From RGIG5327 sp045612485 (GTDB lineage Bacteria > Verrucomicrobiota > Lentisphaeria > Victivallales > UBA1829), in the NCBI GenBank assembly GCA_045612485.1, contig JAZKZE010000013.1, positions 1-16,729 on the forward strand: 16,729 bases of DNA, written 5' to 3'. Made by a program: the position numbers and the translations under genes. Below, in pieces: positions 15,645 through 16,729 of this stretch. The notes under the pieces were generated by a model. It had not been told where the DNA came from. It did not search any database and saw only the letters and a program-made list of their open reading frames with translations. Each line of letters starts with the position of its first letter. Position 1 is the first letter of the stretch.

Positions 15645-16427
15645 TTATAATTTCATCCCGGTCAGACGCAAAAAGTTTCCGGCAAAAATAAGATGATTTT
15701 CTTCCGGGGAAAGGTTTTCCGCCAGAACTCCGGCAATATACATGGCAGGATTGCAGATGGGGAAATCCGTACCGAAAAGGATTTTTTCCGGTCCCATGAG
15801 TTTTACACAGTATTTCAACATTCCCCAGCGGAAAAGTCCGGTTCCGGAAATATCCAGGAAGAGATTTTTATAACGGCTGACAAGTCCGCTTCTCTCCAGA
15901 AAAGATGCCGCATCATCCGGATGGGCAAGAACCACATTCAAACGGGGAAAATTCTTCACAACATTTTCCACGACAGCAAGATCAGCGCAATGGATATTTA
16001 CCGGCACCCCCAGTTTTACTGCTGTTTCATAAATGGCAAACATCCCGGGGGAATCATACGCCCCCGTCCCCAGGGAATGAGCAACCAGTTCCCCGATCCA
16101 GCGGACAGAGTGTTCCTTATACATATACTCCAGTTCCTGTACAGATTCCTCCGGAAAGGCTCCATGCACATGGATCCCGGGGATGAAAAGATCCCTATAC
16201 AGATCCCTTGCCTGCAAACACATGCGGTTGAGTTTCTTTATATCCTCAAAACTTTCCGCCTTTTTTCTTTCGATCACCGATCCGCAAGCCCGGGTGAAAC
16301 CGTTTGCTTTCAGAGCAGACGCCATCTCCTCAAGCGTTGCAGGAATTCCGAATCTTCCGATACAGTCCTTTGTGTCGATAAAAGGGTGGATATGGGCATC
16401 AATAACGGGTCCGTCGTATGTTCTCAT
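15645..16427 (-). CDS. Metal-dependent amidohydrolase (TIM-barrel, Amidohydro_2 type)
   Basis: 260 residues from the ATG at 16427-16425, chosen because it has AAAGGAA nearby and follows the NUDIX stop by 13 bases; an in-frame ATG at 16496 would overlap that gene and adds a non-homologous leader. Metal ligands typical of the superfamily are visible: DAHIHPF (His12, His14), IGELVAH (Glu113), NIHC (His146), LAHPDD (His169) and FGTDFP (Asp221). The family hydrolyses or decarboxylates small cyclic or carboxylated substrates. The substrate here is not predictable. Context with the GH20 and NUDIX genes suggests a sugar-derived or nucleotide-linked metabolite, which is inference. Confidence 0.85.
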   Translation of the reverse strand: MRTYDGPVIDAHIHPFIDTKDCIGRFGIPATLEEMASALKANGFTRACGSVIERKKAESFEDIKKLNRMCLQARDLYRDLFIPGIHVHGAFPEESVQELEYMYKEHSVRWIGELVAHSLGTGAYDSPGMFAIYETAVKLGVPVNIHCADLAVVENVVKNFPRLNVVLAHPDDAASFLERSGLVSRYKNLFLDISGTGLFRWGMLKYCVKLMGPEKILFGTDFPICNPAMYIAGVLAENLSPEENHLIFAGNFLRLTGMKL

Positions 16428-16440
16428 TTTTCTGTTCCTT

Positions 16441-16729
16441 TCAATCCGATAATCCTGCGGCATAGGCAAAAAGTTTGGAATCAATAAGTATGCCATCTTT
16501 CATAGACTTTTCCAGATAGGCAAAAAGTTCAGAGCGTTTCACTGTGACAGTTTCAATATCCTCCGACTCATCGAAATTGGTATGTCTTTCATTTTCCGGA
16601 GTATCCTCTGCCTCCATGATTGCCCAGAACACCTGTTCGGAGGTCAGTCCGGGGGAGCTGTAGGAAGGCGGCAGGATCTTTTTTACATTTCCCTTGAAAC
16701 CGGTTTCCTCCTCCAGTTCCCGGACGGCG
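16441..16729 (-). CDS. NUDIX hydrolase, ADP-ribose pyrophosphatase-like (5' end outside window)
   Basis: The frame is open from the window edge to a stop at 16441, giving 95 residues of the C-terminal half. The first residues read AVRELEEETGF, the second half of a NUDIX box (REUxEExGU). SYSSPGLTSEQVFWAIME follows, matching the region after the NUDIX helix in ADP-ribose pyrophosphatases, where SPG-T-E residues contact substrate or metal. A later ESEDIETVTVKRSEL is also typical. The enzyme would cleave a nucleoside diphosphate linked to a moiety X. It is the upstream visible member of the five-gene run. The true start and the first half of the motif lie outside the window. Confidence 0.85.
   Translation of the reverse strand, partial: AVRELEEETGFKGNVKKILPPSYSSPGLTSEQVFWAIMEAEDTPENERHTNFDESEDIETVTVKRSELFAYLEKSMKDGILIDSKLFAYAAGLSD

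Noticed and set aside
16428..16496. Longer start for the amidohydrolase at 16496
   Set aside because: It overlaps the end of the NUDIX gene and adds residues before the conserved DAHIHPF start; the ATG at 16427 has a ribosome binding site.

Overview
The window is chromosomal DNA from a bacterium, and every gene I can support lies on the minus strand. Codon use, AAGGAG-type ribosome binding sites and the carbohydrate-related gene content (two very large tandem hydrolase-like paralogs, a GH20 enzyme, an amidohydrolase, a bacterial glycerol-1-phosphate dehydrogenase) recall gut Lentisphaerota/Victivallales. That taxonomic guess is an impression, not a result.

Region 1 (1-3883) is a polymorphic-toxin-like island. 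It reads from right to left. It starts with an intact 403-residue gene (3883-2672) that has a cysteine-rich phage Mu gpF-like motif in the middle and a C-terminal domain of the type found at the ends of polymorphic toxins. Next come a four-helix membrane protein (type A, 2601-2200), a single-helix anchored protein (type B, 2121-1690), a second type A paralog (1612-1199) and a truncated small membrane ORF (1184-1038). Two separate scraps of a toxin gene follow (about 1063-1017 and 845-750), with a fragment of unknown origin between them. The stretch ends with a third type A paralog (657-271) and a second type B gene cut by the window edge (164-1). The order toxin tail - A - B therefore occurs twice. 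The type B leader and N-terminus are nearly identical in the two copies (1-230 versus 1958-2187), while the flanking type A genes have diverged. This is the pattern expected where toxin tips and immunity genes are duplicated and recombined.

Region 2 (4051-11040) is a pair of adjacent 1161-residue paralogs, 18 bp apart. They have a probable promoter upstream (11083-11110) and a clear intrinsic terminator downstream (3983-4026). They look like unassigned cytoplasmic glycoside-hydrolase-type proteins: an N-terminal jelly-roll-like domain, a likely TIM-barrel core and a domain like the amidotransferase fold of GH42 enzymes.

Region 3 (11159-16729) is a tight five-gene run with gaps of 12-22 bp. 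In transcription order it encodes a NUDIX hydrolase (start outside the window), a metal-dependent amidohydrolase, a GH20 beta-hexosaminidase-like enzyme, an sn-glycerol-1-phosphate dehydrogenase and a TMTC/DUF1736-like polytopic GT-C membrane protein. It is probably one operon. The enzymes suggest sugar or glycan-derived metabolite handling, but no single pathway is evident.

No tRNA, rRNA, CRISPR array, insertion sequence or transposase was recognised.
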